Part shown: piece by piece, positions 34,461 through 43,203 of the stretch
How the letters are laid out: each line of letters starts with the position of its first letter
Position numbering within the stretch: the first letter of the stretch is position 1
Source: Salinisphaera sp002433465
Lineage (GTDB): Bacteria > Pseudomonadota > Gammaproteobacteria > Nevskiales > Salinisphaeraceae
Length of the DNA stretch: 64,000 nt
Assembly (NCBI RefSeq): GCF_040361435.1
Contig: NZ_APNL01000006.1
Location: forward strand, 1-64,000
Direction: 5' to 3'
Position numbers and translations under genes: made by a program
Notes under the pieces: generated by a model
Told to the model about the DNA's origin: nothing
What the model saw: the letters and a program-made list of their open reading frames with translations, nothing else
Databases searched by the model: none

Positions 34461-35354
34461 CTAGGCGTCTCGCGAACGATCAATACGCGCGCGCTTGGCC
34501 GCATATTCGGCCAGCGCGCCCCAGTCCTTGTCGCCGTCGCCGTTGGCGATGATCTCGTTGAGGCTGTCGCGCACCACGCCGCCCAGCGGCAGCGGCACCT
34601 GGCGGTCGTTGGCGGCCGACAGGGCCAGCCCGACGTCCTTGTTGCCAAGGGTCACCGGCATGTTGGCCGGCTTGTACTTGGATTCGCGAATCAGGCCCGC
34701 ATAGCTTTGATAGCCCAGGCAGGCGAACAGCGTGTTGGTCACGATATCCAGGAACTTGCCCGTTTCGATGCCGTAGACCTCGCCCAGCGCACAGGCCTCA
34801 CCCATGGACTCGATCGCCACGGCCAGCATGAAGTTGACCTGGATCTTGACCACGTTCGCCATCTCGGCCGATTCGCCCACCGGCCAGACCTTCTGGCCCA
34901 TCGTTTCCAACAGCGGGGTCGCGGTATCGATGGCCTGGGTGTCGCCGGCGGCCAGAATATTCAGCTTTGCAGCGGCGGCCACATCCGCACGGCCCATCAC
35001 CGGCGCCGCCACATAGGTCACGTCGTGTTCGGCATGCAGGGTAGCCATGCGTTTGGCAAAGGGCACCGACACGGTTGCCATGTTCACGTGGATCGCGCCG
35101 GGTTTCATCGCCGCCAGCGCGCCGGAGTCGACCACCACCTGTTCGCTGACGGCGTCGTCGGCAAGCATCGAAAATACGACGTCGGCATTCGCCACCGCGG
35201 CTTCGGGTGAATCGGCCGTATTGGCACCGGCCTCGCGCAGCGAATCGAGCGCCGGTTGCGAACGGTTCCAGACGGTCAGATCCGCGCCACCGGCCAGAAG
35301 GTTGCGGGCCATGGGCGCGCCCATCGTGCCCAGGCCGAGAAAAACCGTTTTCAT
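34461..35354 (-). CDS. Beta-hydroxyacid dehydrogenase (3-hydroxyisobutyrate/GarR type)
   Basis: 297 aa. Rossmann motif FLGLGTMGAPMARNL at the N-terminus with N/R (VWNRSQ) at the end of strand 2 suggesting NADP preference; substrate motif near DVTYVAAPVMGR; catalytic Lys in VVKIQVNFML. Members oxidise 3-hydroxyisobutyrate, tartronate semialdehyde or related acids, or act as glyoxylate reductases and imine reductases. Substrate unknown. ATG at 35354 follows GGAG. Runs in the same direction as the EamA gene upstream. Confidence 0.88.
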   Translation of the reverse strand: MKTVFLGLGTMGAPMARNLLAGGADLTVWNRSQPALDSLREAGANTADSPEAAVANADVVFSMLADDAVSEQVVVDSGALAAMKPGAIHVNMATVSVPFAKRMATLHAEHDVTYVAAPVMGRADVAAAAKLNILAAGDTQAIDTATPLLETMGQKVWPVGESAEMANVVKIQVNFMLAVAIESMGEACALGEVYGIETGKFLDIVTNTLFACLGYQSYAGLIRESKYKPANMPVTLGNKDVGLALSAANDRQVPLPLGGVVRDSLNEIIANGDGDKDWGALAEYAAKRARIDRSRDA

Positions 35355-35455
35355 GAATTGCTCCGGGTCATGGTTTCAAGGCGCGGCACGATACCATTTG
35401 CATAGTGCATGCGTTGGTCGGGCTGCCGTGTTCGACCGGTGCCCCGCGCTGCCCG

Positions 35456-36334
35456 CTAGGCCCCGGCCGCACGCCCGCTTCGGCTGGCAATCGCCACGCC
35501 CGCGACGGCTACGCCCATGCCGACAATCTGCAGGGTATTGAGCGTTTCGCCGAACAACATATAGGCGAGGATCGCGACCACCGGCGGCACCAGATAGAAC
35601 AGCGAGGCCACGCTGGCCACCGAGCCGCGGCGGATGAGAAACAGCAGCAGCGAAATCGCGCCGACGGACAGCCCCAGCGACGACCACAGCAAGCCGGTCC
35701 AGGCCTGCCAGGTCATTTCGAAACGCCCGCTTTCGAGCCACAGCGCGACCGGCACGGTCACGATGGCCGCGCCGATGAATTGCACGGCCGCGTTGGTGCG
35801 AATATCGGCGGCCGCGCCGGTGCGTTTCTGCCAGATCGTGCCCAGGGTGATGCCGAGCATGGCCGCGAACACGGCCAGCAGCGGGCCGACGCTGAGTTCG
35901 GCCATATCCACGGCCAGGCGCGGTTCGAGTACCAGCACCGCACCGCCAAAGCCCAGTGCGATGCCCACCCATTTGCGGGCGCCCACGGTTTCGCCGAGCA
36001 GCGGAAACGCCAGCGCCGCGGTCAGCAGCGGCTGCAGGCCGACCACGAGGGCGGCAACGCCTGCCGGTAGCCCGTCGTTGACCGCCCAGAACACCCCGCC
36101 CAGATAAATGCCCTGTAACAGCACGCCGGCAATCAACGCGTTGGCCCAGGCCCGCAGGCCGCGCGGCCAGGGCGCACCCACGGCGAGCGCGATGAGCACG
36201 AACGCGACGACCGTGAGCGCGTAGCGATAGCACAGAAACGTCAGCGGATCGGAATAGGGCGCGACCAGGCGTGCGGCGATGAAGCCGGTCGACCAGATCA
36301 GCACGAAGAACAGGGGCAGGGCACGGGCCAGCAT
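35456..36334 (-). CDS. EamA-family (DMT) transporter
   Basis: 292 aa, ten predicted helices in two EamA repeats (about 4-135 and 150-285), inner membrane. Typical features are WSTGFIAARL in helix 1, GLQPLLTAALAFPLLGE at the end of repeat one and YLVPPVVAILAYMLFGE near the end of repeat two. These export metabolites such as amino acids; the substrate cannot be inferred. Lies 54 bp from the dienelactone hydrolase gene, same strand. Confidence 0.9.
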   Translation of the reverse strand: MLARALPLFFVLIWSTGFIAARLVAPYSDPLTFLCYRYALTVVAFVLIALAVGAPWPRGLRAWANALIAGVLLQGIYLGGVFWAVNDGLPAGVAALVVGLQPLLTAALAFPLLGETVGARKWVGIALGFGGAVLVLEPRLAVDMAELSVGPLLAVFAAMLGITLGTIWQKRTGAAADIRTNAAVQFIGAAIVTVPVALWLESGRFEMTWQAWTGLLWSSLGLSVGAISLLLFLIRRGSVASVASLFYLVPPVVAILAYMLFGETLNTLQIVGMGVAVAGVAIASRSGRAAGA

Positions 36335-36388
36335 CAGGTCGATCCGGTCAGGGGCTTGGGCGGGAGCAGCGGCAACGGCTTGTGGTCA

Positions 36389-37639
36389 TCAGTCGAGATC
36401 GGCGCTGGTGGCCCAGTTGCCCATCAGGTCGTTGCTGGGCTGGTTCTTGTCCAGCAGCTTGTGCGCGGTTTCGACGCCGGCGATGGGCAGGCCGGTGGGG
36501 TCGAGCTTGCCGATCTGTACCAGCAGGGAGGCCTGATCCCAGTAGATATGCTCGTTGTAGAGCTTGTCGCCGCGAAACGCCACGATCGCCACGAACGGAA
36601 TTTCGACATATCGGCCGGTCGGCTCGATGCCGGGCAGCAGCCAGTCCATCTCGCAGTCGTGGGTGAAGCAGAGTATGAATTCGTCGACCATGCGATCGAC
36701 GCCCACCGTGCGCGAGATCGGCTTCATCTGCAGGTCGGCCGGATTCTTCGGGATGAAGTGGTGCTTGTAGAAGCGCTTGAGATAGTCGTGGCCGGTGCCG
36801 CCGGTCATGGTCGGCACATGGTTCACATAGGGCTCGGCGACCATGGTCTTCATGGTTGCGTCGACGTCGCGGGCGGCAAATTCCAGCTCGAAATGGTGGT
36901 CCGCAATAGCGGCCAGATCGTAGCGCGGGCCGAGTGCGGCGCGCAGCACGGCCAGGGTGCGCGTATGCGCCAACCTGGCGGCACCGGGGTTGTAGTGGTC
37001 GTTGCCCCAGCGGTTGAAGGCATGATCGGCGTTGTCGTAGACGAACACCTGCACGTCCGGGTTGCCGGCAAAGACGCTGCGAATCTTTTCGATGGTCTCC
37101 GGCGGCGAGAACTTGTCCAGCCCGCCGAAGTGCAGCGCCATCGGGCATTCGATGGCCTCGGCCAGGTCCAGCGACTCGTCGATGCCCACGCCGTAGTAGC
37201 CGACCGCGCAATCCACGTCGCACTGAGCCGCCGCCAGATAGGCGAGTTTGCCGCCCAGACAGAAACCGACCACGCCCACATCGCCGCGCCCGGGTTCGGC
37301 CACGACTTCATCCATGGCCCGCGCGGCGGCTACGGTGGCGCCGATATCGGCCATGGTGCGGTCGATATCCAGATTCTGGAAATAGCCGAAGGCCTGTTCG
37401 AAGTCTTCCGGGCTGTAACCCAGTTCGATGCCCGGTTCGAACTGATGAAACAGATCGGGCGCAATGGCGACATAGCCTTCTTCGGCATAGAAATCGCACA
37501 CTTCGCGGATATGGCGATTCACGCCGAAGATTTCCTGAAGCACGATCACGGCAGGCCCGTGGCCGGCTTCCGGGAGGGCGCGATAGGCGCTGAAACGGCT
37601 GCCGTCGGGGGCATCGATCTGAATCGTGTGGGTGCTCAT
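36389..37639 (-). CDS. Dienelactone hydrolase fused to a SnoaL/NTF2-like domain
   Basis: 416 aa in two domains. Residues 1-235 form a dienelactone hydrolase with the full triad: Cys127 in GFCLGG, Asp175, His206 (DNADHAFNR), plus Glu36 (QEIFGVN). Residues about 250-410 form an NTF2/SnoaL-like cone, with GTGHDYLKRFYKHHFIP and VDRMVDEFILCFTHD. The first domain would open dienelactone-like rings; the second may bind a small ligand or act as a cyclase/isomerase. I take ATG at 37639 (MSTHTIQIDAPDG), the normal family start; in-frame ATGs further up lack family sequence. Confidence 0.85.
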   Translation of the reverse strand: MSTHTIQIDAPDGSRFSAYRALPEAGHGPAVIVLQEIFGVNRHIREVCDFYAEEGYVAIAPDLFHQFEPGIELGYSPEDFEQAFGYFQNLDIDRTMADIGATVAAARAMDEVVAEPGRGDVGVVGFCLGGKLAYLAAAQCDVDCAVGYYGVGIDESLDLAEAIECPMALHFGGLDKFSPPETIEKIRSVFAGNPDVQVFVYDNADHAFNRWGNDHYNPGAARLAHTRTLAVLRAALGPRYDLAAIADHHFELEFAARDVDATMKTMVAEPYVNHVPTMTGGTGHDYLKRFYKHHFIPKNPADLQMKPISRTVGVDRMVDEFILCFTHDCEMDWLLPGIEPTGRYVEIPFVAIVAFRGDKLYNEHIYWDQASLLVQIGKLDPTGLPIAGVETAHKLLDKNQPSNDLMGNWATSADLD

Positions 37640-37726
37640 AAATACTGCCTGGCTCATGCAACGACGGGCATTATCGGGCAGCGGCGCATACAGGCCAAAC
37701 GACGTCGATGCGCGGGCAAGTATCAA

Positions 37727-37760
37727 ATGATCGTAAAATATTATAAAGTGATCATATGAT
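37727..37760. promoter_or_regulatory. Promoter/operator of the RES-Xre operon
   Basis: An AT-rich stretch just before the antitoxin. ATGATC (37727-37732) and GATCAT (37750-37755) are inverted around a TATTATAAA -10-like segment, and ATCATATGAT (37751-37760) is a perfect 10-bp palindrome. This suits self-repression by the Xre antitoxin-toxin complex. Confidence 0.6.
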
Positions 37761-37775
37761 TACTCGGAGCCGGTC

Positions 37776-38201
37776 ATGACATCAGCTGCCGCTGCCCAGC
37801 ACGATGCGCGTGCGGATATTCACGACGCCGAACTGCGTCGGCGTATCAGCCGCGGCGCGCTGCGCAGCTGGTTCGGTATCGCCCGGCAGTGGGCGTTGAC
37901 CGATGTACAGGCGGCGCGCCTGCTCGGTACGCCGGTGAGCACCTATCGGCGCTGGAAACGCGCGCCGGACATCACCCTCGACGTCGGCCAGATGGAGCGG
38001 CTGTCGCTGCTGCTGGGCATCTACAAGAGCCTGGAAATGCTGTTGCCACGCGCCGATGCGGCCGACGGCTGGATCAAGCAGCCCAACCGCAACGCGCTGT
38101 TCGGTGGCCAGACGCCGCTGGAACGCATGCTGGCCGGGCATATCGAGGATCTGTCCGTAGTGCGGCGTCATCTGGACGCCGAACGGGGCGGCTGGGCGTG
38201 A
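37776..38201 (+). CDS. Xre/MbcA/ParS-type antitoxin
   Basis: 141 aa. The first part (about 25-75) is a helix-turn-helix with LTDVQAARLLGTPVSTYRRW; the second (about 80-140) is the MbcA/ParS/Xre C-terminal toxin-binding domain with LLLGIYKSLEMLLP and the conserved NRNALFGGQTPLERML. It should neutralise the RES toxin encoded next and repress the operon at the palindromes just upstream. Stop TGA overlaps the toxin GTG (GTGA), the classic coupling of TA pairs. Confidence 0.9.
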   Translation: MTSAAAAQHDARADIHDAELRRRISRGALRSWFGIARQWALTDVQAARLLGTPVSTYRRWKRAPDITLDVGQMERLSLLLGIYKSLEMLLPRADAADGWIKQPNRNALFGGQTPLERMLAGHIEDLSVVRRHLDAERGGWA

Positions 38202-38908
38202 GCGGGCTTTCTGTCGACAGCTTCGAGCGCCGGCGCGTGCGCTGGCGGCCCAGCTACCGCATCGTGCCGTCGCGCTTCCCGCCCCGCGGTCTGTTCGATC
38301 GGGTGGCCGACCCGGCCGATCTGGAGGCCACCTTTGCCGTCGAATCGCTCACCAACGACCGCCTGCGAGACGAGGTGGGCGAGTTGTCGCGGGTACCGGC
38401 CAACGAGCGCATGAGCGGACCCGGTTCGACCCCCGTTATGGCCGCATTCACGCACGTCAATCCGGCCGGTTCGCGGTTTTCCGATGGCAGCTTTGGCGTG
38501 TTCTATGCGGCAAAAAGCGAAGCCACCGCGGTGCGCGAGACGGTGTTTCATCGCGAGTGCTTTCTGGCCGACAGCGCACAACCCCCGATGACCATCGAAA
38601 TGCGGGTCTATCAGGTCGCGCTCGACGGCCGTCTGCGCGACCTGCGCAACGAGGCCGCGGCACAGCCGTTGCTCGATGCCCACAGCTATGTCGCTGCACA
38701 GCACTACGGCGTGCAGGTATATGCCGCCGGCGAAAGCGGCATCGTCTATCCCAGCGTGCGCGACCCCGGCGGCGAATGCGTGGCGGCCATGCGGGCCCGG
38801 GTGTTATCGCCTGCCGTACAGGGCCGGCATTTCGGCTATATCTGGGACGGCGAGCGTATTACCGATGTGGTCACCCTCGGCGACAGCGGAATCGCCCCGC
38901 ACGGCTGA
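38198..38908 (+). CDS. RES-domain toxin (NAD-degrading family)
   Basis: 236 aa. The RES fold spans about 15-215, with RIVPSRFPPRGLF, GSRFSDGSFGVFYAA (Arg93, Tyr103), ETVFHRE (Glu114) and a late Ser in ESGIVYPSVRD; these correspond to the conserved R, E and S of the family. Characterised members (MbcT, ParT) use NAD as phosphorylase or ADP-ribosylate a synthetase. GTG at 38198 overlaps the antitoxin stop by 4 bp; the longer upstream frame lies wholly within the antitoxin gene. The pair appears complete and intact. Confidence 0.9.
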   Translation: MSGLSVDSFERRRVRWRPSYRIVPSRFPPRGLFDRVADPADLEATFAVESLTNDRLRDEVGELSRVPANERMSGPGSTPVMAAFTHVNPAGSRFSDGSFGVFYAAKSEATAVRETVFHRECFLADSAQPPMTIEMRVYQVALDGRLRDLRNEAAAQPLLDAHSYVAAQHYGVQVYAAGESGIVYPSVRDPGGECVAAMRARVLSPAVQGRHFGYIWDGERITDVVTLGDSGIAPHG

Positions 38909-38965
38909 TCAACCGCTGGATTTCAAGGCGGTTTTTTCAGCCGGATCAGTCGTTTGTAGCTCGCC

Positions 38966-38982
38966 TGCGACAATATGTCTCA
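38966..38982. promoter_or_regulatory. RegA-like box upstream of the second TonB receptor
   Basis: TGCGACAATATGTCTCA is an imperfect dyad (TGCGAC..GTCTCA) 57 bp before the receptor ATG. It shares 15 of 17 bases with the site at 44540-44556 and fits the RegR/RegA box GNGRCRTTNNGNCGC with two deviations. No Fur box is visible in this 130-bp gap. Confidence 0.55.
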
Positions 38983-39039
38983 TGGGCAACGACGTGTGGC
39001 GACCCTAAGCTTGCCGGCGCTTGCTCAGGGGAATGACTC

Positions 39040-41238
39040 ATGCGGATTCGTATCGTGGCGGCACTGCCGCGTGCCGGTTGTCTGGCCATTGGCCTGTCTT
39101 TTGTCGCGGCGCCGAGCATGGCCCAGCCTGGCGGTCAGGCCAATGAAACGCTGTCACCGTTGACGATCGAGGACAGCGCGCTGGTGCCGGCGATCGCTGG
39201 CGAAACCGAAGTCAGCAATCGTCTGAACCTGGCGCCCGAGGAATCGCCGGCCACGGTGGAGACGCTGACCCAGGACACCATGCAGCGCCGCGGCCTTGAG
39301 ACGTTCACGCAAGCCGCGCGTACGCTGCCGGGTGTCACCGACGGCAATATTCCCGGCTCGCCGGCGTCGTTGTCGATGCGCGGATTTCCGCGCGGCAACG
39401 TCAACTATCTGTTCGATGGCATGCGCGCCGCGGATTCCGAGCTGGTCGTCCGCGATTTCGATACCTTCAACTTCGAGCGTATCGAGATTCTCAAGGGCCC
39501 GGCCTCGGTTCTGCACGGCGACGGCGGGCTGGCGGGCAGCGTAAACCTGGTGACCAAGAAACCCACGCTCGAGGCCAACAGCGCCGAAGCGCTGGCGAGT
39601 GTGGGCAGTTTCGATACGCTGCGTGCCGGCATCGGTGGCAATCGCGTCCTCTCGGATCGTGTGGCGGTACGCGCGGATCTGTCGCATCGCCGTTCGGACG
39701 GCTTCATCGACGACAACGACTCGCGTACGACCCAGCTCACCACCGGCGTGCTGTTTCAGGCGACCGATCGGCTGTCGCTGTCGGCCTCCTACGATTATTT
39801 TCGCGACAACTATGCGGCCTCGTACTACGGCGCGCCGCTGGTCGCGAGTTCGGCGGCGCGCGATCCCGCCGACATTGTCCATGCCCCGGGCGATCTAGTG
39901 CTCGACAAGGCCGAGCGCGATACCAACTACAACCCGCTCAATTCGATGATGGAATCGGACAGTCACTGGCTGCGCACACGTGCCGCCTACACGCTTGATG
40001 ATCGGTGGGAATTCATCAACGAGCTGGCCTATTACACGGCCGACCGCAACTGGGTGGAAACCGACAGCTATACATTCAATCCAGCCACCGGGCTGCTCGA
40101 TCGCTCGACCGGCCGTATCGCCCACGACCAGGATTTCGTCAGCGAACGTGCCTATACCCACTTCGATGGGGAACTGGCCGGGCATCGCAACCGCTTCACC
40201 CTCGGTGGCGAATACAAGCACAGCAACTTCACCACCCCGCGGCGTTTCGGCAGCGCGACGTCGGTGACGGTCGCGGACCCGGATCGTGGCCATGTGCCGG
40301 GCGATAGCGCGGCCAACTTCGGCACGCGCGTGAACTACGACAGCCAGGTCGATACGGTCGGCGTATTCGCCGAGAACGCGCTCAACCTCACCGAAGACTT
40401 CATTGTCGTGGCCGGCGTACGCTACGAGCATATCGATCTGGATCGGCGTATCGACGACCTCGCCGCCGATACGAGCACGACCTTCGGTCGCTCCTTCGAT
40501 CCGGTGTCCTGGCGTATCGGCGCGGTGTATGAACTCAGCGCCAGCGACCAGCTTTATGCCCAGTTCAACCATGCGGTATCGCCGATCGGCAGTCTGTTGC
40601 TCTCCAATACCGCCCGTGTGGCGTTCGATCTGTCGGAAGGCGATGCCATCGAAATCGGCATGCGTAACCGTTTCTGGGACGATCGCGCCACGTTGACCAC
40701 ATCGCTCTACCAGATCAAGCAGAACGATATCCTCACCCAGGACCCGAACAACCCGCAGCAGACACTGCAGGGCGGCAGCCTGCAATCGCGCGGCGTGGAA
40801 CTGGATGTGGGGCTGGCACTGACCGAGCGCTGGCAACTGGATGCCAATCTGGCGGTGCTCGACGCGGAATACGCCACGCTCGTCGACGCCAGCGGACGCA
40901 ATCTGTCCGGCAATACGCCGGTGAACGTGCCAGAGCGCGTGGCCAATCTCAGCAGCTATTACACGCTCGCCCGGCTGCCGTTCACCGTCGGTGTGGATGT
41001 GCAGCATGCCGGCGATTTCTATACCGACCAGGCCAATACCATTCGCGTCGATGGGCATACGGTGTTGGGTGCCTGGATCAGCATGCCGCTTGATACGTTC
41101 GGCGCAGACGGTACGCTGACCCTGCGCGGGCGCAATCTCACCGACGAGTTCTATGGCGAATGGTCGGGCTATAGCTCGAGCCAGATCTATATCGGTGCGC
41201 CGCGCAGCGTGGAGCTCGCCTGGACGGGGACGTTTTGA
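39040..41238 (+). CDS. Second TonB-dependent siderophore receptor
   Basis: 732-aa outer-membrane receptor with signal peptide ending near APSMAQ (about residue 28), plug with PATVETLTQDTMQRRG, RTLPGVTDG and SMRGFPRGNV, and a C-terminal barrel ending in ELAWTGTF. It belongs to the same ferric-siderophore group as the receptor at 25.5 kb but differs clearly in sequence. ATG at 39040 follows AGGGGAA. It forms a two-gene unit with the PepSY membrane protein, whose TTG overlaps its stop. Ligand unknown; it may be a xenosiderophore receptor. Confidence 0.9.
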   Translation: MRIRIVAALPRAGCLAIGLSFVAAPSMAQPGGQANETLSPLTIEDSALVPAIAGETEVSNRLNLAPEESPATVETLTQDTMQRRGLETFTQAARTLPGVTDGNIPGSPASLSMRGFPRGNVNYLFDGMRAADSELVVRDFDTFNFERIEILKGPASVLHGDGGLAGSVNLVTKKPTLEANSAEALASVGSFDTLRAGIGGNRVLSDRVAVRADLSHRRSDGFIDDNDSRTTQLTTGVLFQATDRLSLSASYDYFRDNYAASYYGAPLVASSAARDPADIVHAPGDLVLDKAERDTNYNPLNSMMESDSHWLRTRAAYTLDDRWEFINELAYYTADRNWVETDSYTFNPATGLLDRSTGRIAHDQDFVSERAYTHFDGELAGHRNRFTLGGEYKHSNFTTPRRFGSATSVTVADPDRGHVPGDSAANFGTRVNYDSQVDTVGVFAENALNLTEDFIVVAGVRYEHIDLDRRIDDLAADTSTTFGRSFDPVSWRIGAVYELSASDQLYAQFNHAVSPIGSLLLSNTARVAFDLSEGDAIEIGMRNRFWDDRATLTTSLYQIKQNDILTQDPNNPQQTLQGGSLQSRGVELDVGLALTERWQLDANLAVLDAEYATLVDASGRNLSGNTPVNVPERVANLSSYYTLARLPFTVGVDVQHAGDFYTDQANTIRVDGHTVLGAWISMPLDTFGADGTLTLRGRNLTDEFYGEWSGYSSSQIYIGAPRSVELAWTGTF

Positions 41239-42650
41239 GCACGACCAGTCAGCCAGAGGCGGCTGCGCCGGCATCGAAAGTACGTCCGGCCGGGCGCTGG
41301 TATGCGACCGTCTGGCGCTGGCATTTCTATGCCGGCCTGGTGGTGGCACCGTTTCTGTTGATCCTGGCGGTGACGGGCGCGATCTATCTGTTCAATACCG
41401 AGCTCAACGACGCCATCTATCCGGATCTGATGTTCGTCGACAGCAGCGGCCCGGCGATGCCGGCCAGCCATTGGGTGGCCAGTGCCGAGCAGGCCTTTCC
41501 CGGTGGGCGGGTGACACGTATCAATATGCCGCCCGGCGTGGGGCGCAGTGCCATGCTGTTCGTCACGCCGGCACAGGGCATGCCGCGGCGCGTATTCGTG
41601 GACCCAGCAACCGCCGCGGTATTGGGTTCGTTCGTCTATGAGCGCACGCTCGTGGGCATCGCCGATACCGTGCATGGGTCGCTCATGCTGGGCTGGGTCG
41701 GCGATGCGATCGTCGAGCTGGCGGCCTGTTGGGCCGCGATTCTGATCGTGACCGGGCTGTATCTGTGGTGGCCCCGTCGTCGCGGCCGGGCCGGGGTGTG
41801 GTATCCACGGCTGGCTGCGCGTGGCCGACGTTTCTGGCGCGACGTGCATGCCACGACCGGCCTGTACGTGGCCGCGCTCATTCTGTTTCTTGTGTTTACC
41901 GGCTTGCCCTGGGCCGGGATCTGGGGCGGCCAGCTGTTCACGCCGGCCGTGGACGCGCTGGGCCTGGGTTATTCCGGGGCGCGCACGCCGCCGGCCTCGG
42001 TCGCCCTGGCGCCGCAGACGACGGCCGCCGAACGCGGCCGCGGTATTCCCTGGGCGCTCGAAAACGTGGCACCGCCGAACTCATCGGGCGGGCATGCCCA
42101 TCACGGCGGTCGCGCTTCGCACGATGCAAGCGCACTGGCCGCGCCGGATATCGGCGTGGATCGCGTTCGTCAGATCATTACCGAACAGGGCCTGGCCCAG
42201 GACTACTGGCTGATGTTGCCGGCGGGCGCGGCGGGCGTTTACAAGGCCCAGACCTATCCCGATCGCCCCCAGGGTCAGCGCACGCTATTTATCGACCGTT
42301 ACAGCGGCGCGGTGCTGGGCGACATCACGTTTGGCGATTACGGCGTGGCGGGCAAGGCCATCGAGCTGGGCGTGGCCCTGCATATGGGCAATTATTTTGG
42401 CCTGGCCAACCAGCTCGTCATGCTCACGACCTGTATCGCGATCGTCCTGCTCGTGGTGAGCGGCTTCGTGATGTGGTGGCGCCGCCGCCCGGCCGGCAAG
42501 CTAGGCGCGCCGCCACGCCGTGCGCAGCTACGAATGCGCTATCTGGGCGCGATCGTCATCACCATGGCCGTGCTGTTTCCGCTGGCTGGTGCCAGCCTGC
42601 TCTGCGTTCTGATCGCGGACCGGTTATGGCAGACGTTGCGCCCGGCCTAG
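41235..42650 (+). CDS. PepSY-associated inner-membrane protein (iron-uptake linked)
   Basis: 471 aa, with about four to five membrane segments: RWHFYAGLVVAPFLLILAVTG near the N-terminus, ELAACWAAILIVTGLYLW, ATTGLYVAALILFLVFTG, and MLTTCIAIVLLVVSGFVMWW near the C-terminus, plus periplasmic PepSY regions. Several His lie at membrane edges (WRWHFYAG, DTVHG, DVHATTG, VALHMGNYF), as in haem-binding ferric reductases of the PiuB/FsqB type, which release iron from siderophores. Start is TTG at 41235, overlapping the receptor TGA, with GGGGA just upstream. Reductive iron release is inference from family and context. Confidence 0.85.
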   Translation: MSTTSQPEAAAPASKVRPAGRWYATVWRWHFYAGLVVAPFLLILAVTGAIYLFNTELNDAIYPDLMFVDSSGPAMPASHWVASAEQAFPGGRVTRINMPPGVGRSAMLFVTPAQGMPRRVFVDPATAAVLGSFVYERTLVGIADTVHGSLMLGWVGDAIVELAACWAAILIVTGLYLWWPRRRGRAGVWYPRLAARGRRFWRDVHATTGLYVAALILFLVFTGLPWAGIWGGQLFTPAVDALGLGYSGARTPPASVALAPQTTAAERGRGIPWALENVAPPNSSGGHAHHGGRASHDASALAAPDIGVDRVRQIITEQGLAQDYWLMLPAGAAGVYKAQTYPDRPQGQRTLFIDRYSGAVLGDITFGDYGVAGKAIELGVALHMGNYFGLANQLVMLTTCIAIVLLVVSGFVMWWRRRPAGKLGAPPRRAQLRMRYLGAIVITMAVLFPLAGASLLCVLIADRLWQTLRPA

Positions 42651-42655
42651 CAGGT

Positions 42656-43183
42656 CTAGAATCTGACCGGCTTCTTGTCGAGCTTGCGCTGGAGCGTGCG
42701 CCGATGCAGCCCCAGCGCACGGGCGGCTTCCGAGATATTGCCGTCGTGTTCGGCGAGCACGCGCTGGATATGCTCCCATTCCAGTCGTTTCAATGACATG
42801 CGCTCGCCGGGCATGGCGTGCGATGTGGCCTCGCTGTCGCCCGCCAGGGCGGCAAGCACCGTGGGTGCATCGACCGGTTTGGCCAGATAGCCCGTGGCGC
42901 CGCGCTGCATGGCGGTCACGGTGGTCGCGATACTGGCATAGCCGGTCAGTACCGTGATCTGCACGCCGGCGACGCGCTCGCACAGCGGTGCGATCAGATC
43001 CAGCCCGGAAATATCGCCGCCCAGGTTCAGGTCGAGCAGCACGTGGCTGGGTTGCCAATGCGCGGCCTTTTCCAGCGCGCTATCGGCCGTATGGGCGAGT
43101 GCCGTTTCGATACCGCGCCGGCCCAGCGCGCGCGCCAGCGTGGCCGCGAATACCGGGTCGTCGTCGATCATCAGTACGCGCAT
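42656..43183 (-). CDS. regA: RegA/PrrA/ActR-type response regulator
   Basis: 175 aa. The receiver domain begins MRVLMIDDDP with the phosphoacceptor Asp51 in LLDLNLGGD and a Lys in LAKPVDAP. The C-terminus is a Fis-type helix-turn-helix: WEHIQRVLAEHDGNISEAA, ALGLHRRTLQRKL, the hallmark of the RegA/PrrA family, which lacks a sigma54 AAA domain. ATG at 43183 follows AGGGGA; GTG at 43207 overlapping the kinase stop (GTGA) is an alternative. Probably controls itself and the adjoining receptor unit through the TGCGACA boxes. Confidence 0.88.
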   Translation of the reverse strand: MRVLMIDDDPVFAATLARALGRRGIETALAHTADSALEKAAHWQPSHVLLDLNLGGDISGLDLIAPLCERVAGVQITVLTGYASIATTVTAMQRGATGYLAKPVDAPTVLAALAGDSEATSHAMPGERMSLKRLEWEHIQRVLAEHDGNISEAARALGLHRRTLQRKLDKKPVRF

Positions 43184-43203
43184 GGGCGCATCCCCTGCAG
43201 GGC

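Noticed and set aside
38909..39039. Fur box before the second TonB receptor
   Set aside because: No stretch resembles GATAATGATAATCATTATC; only the RegA-like dyad is seen.
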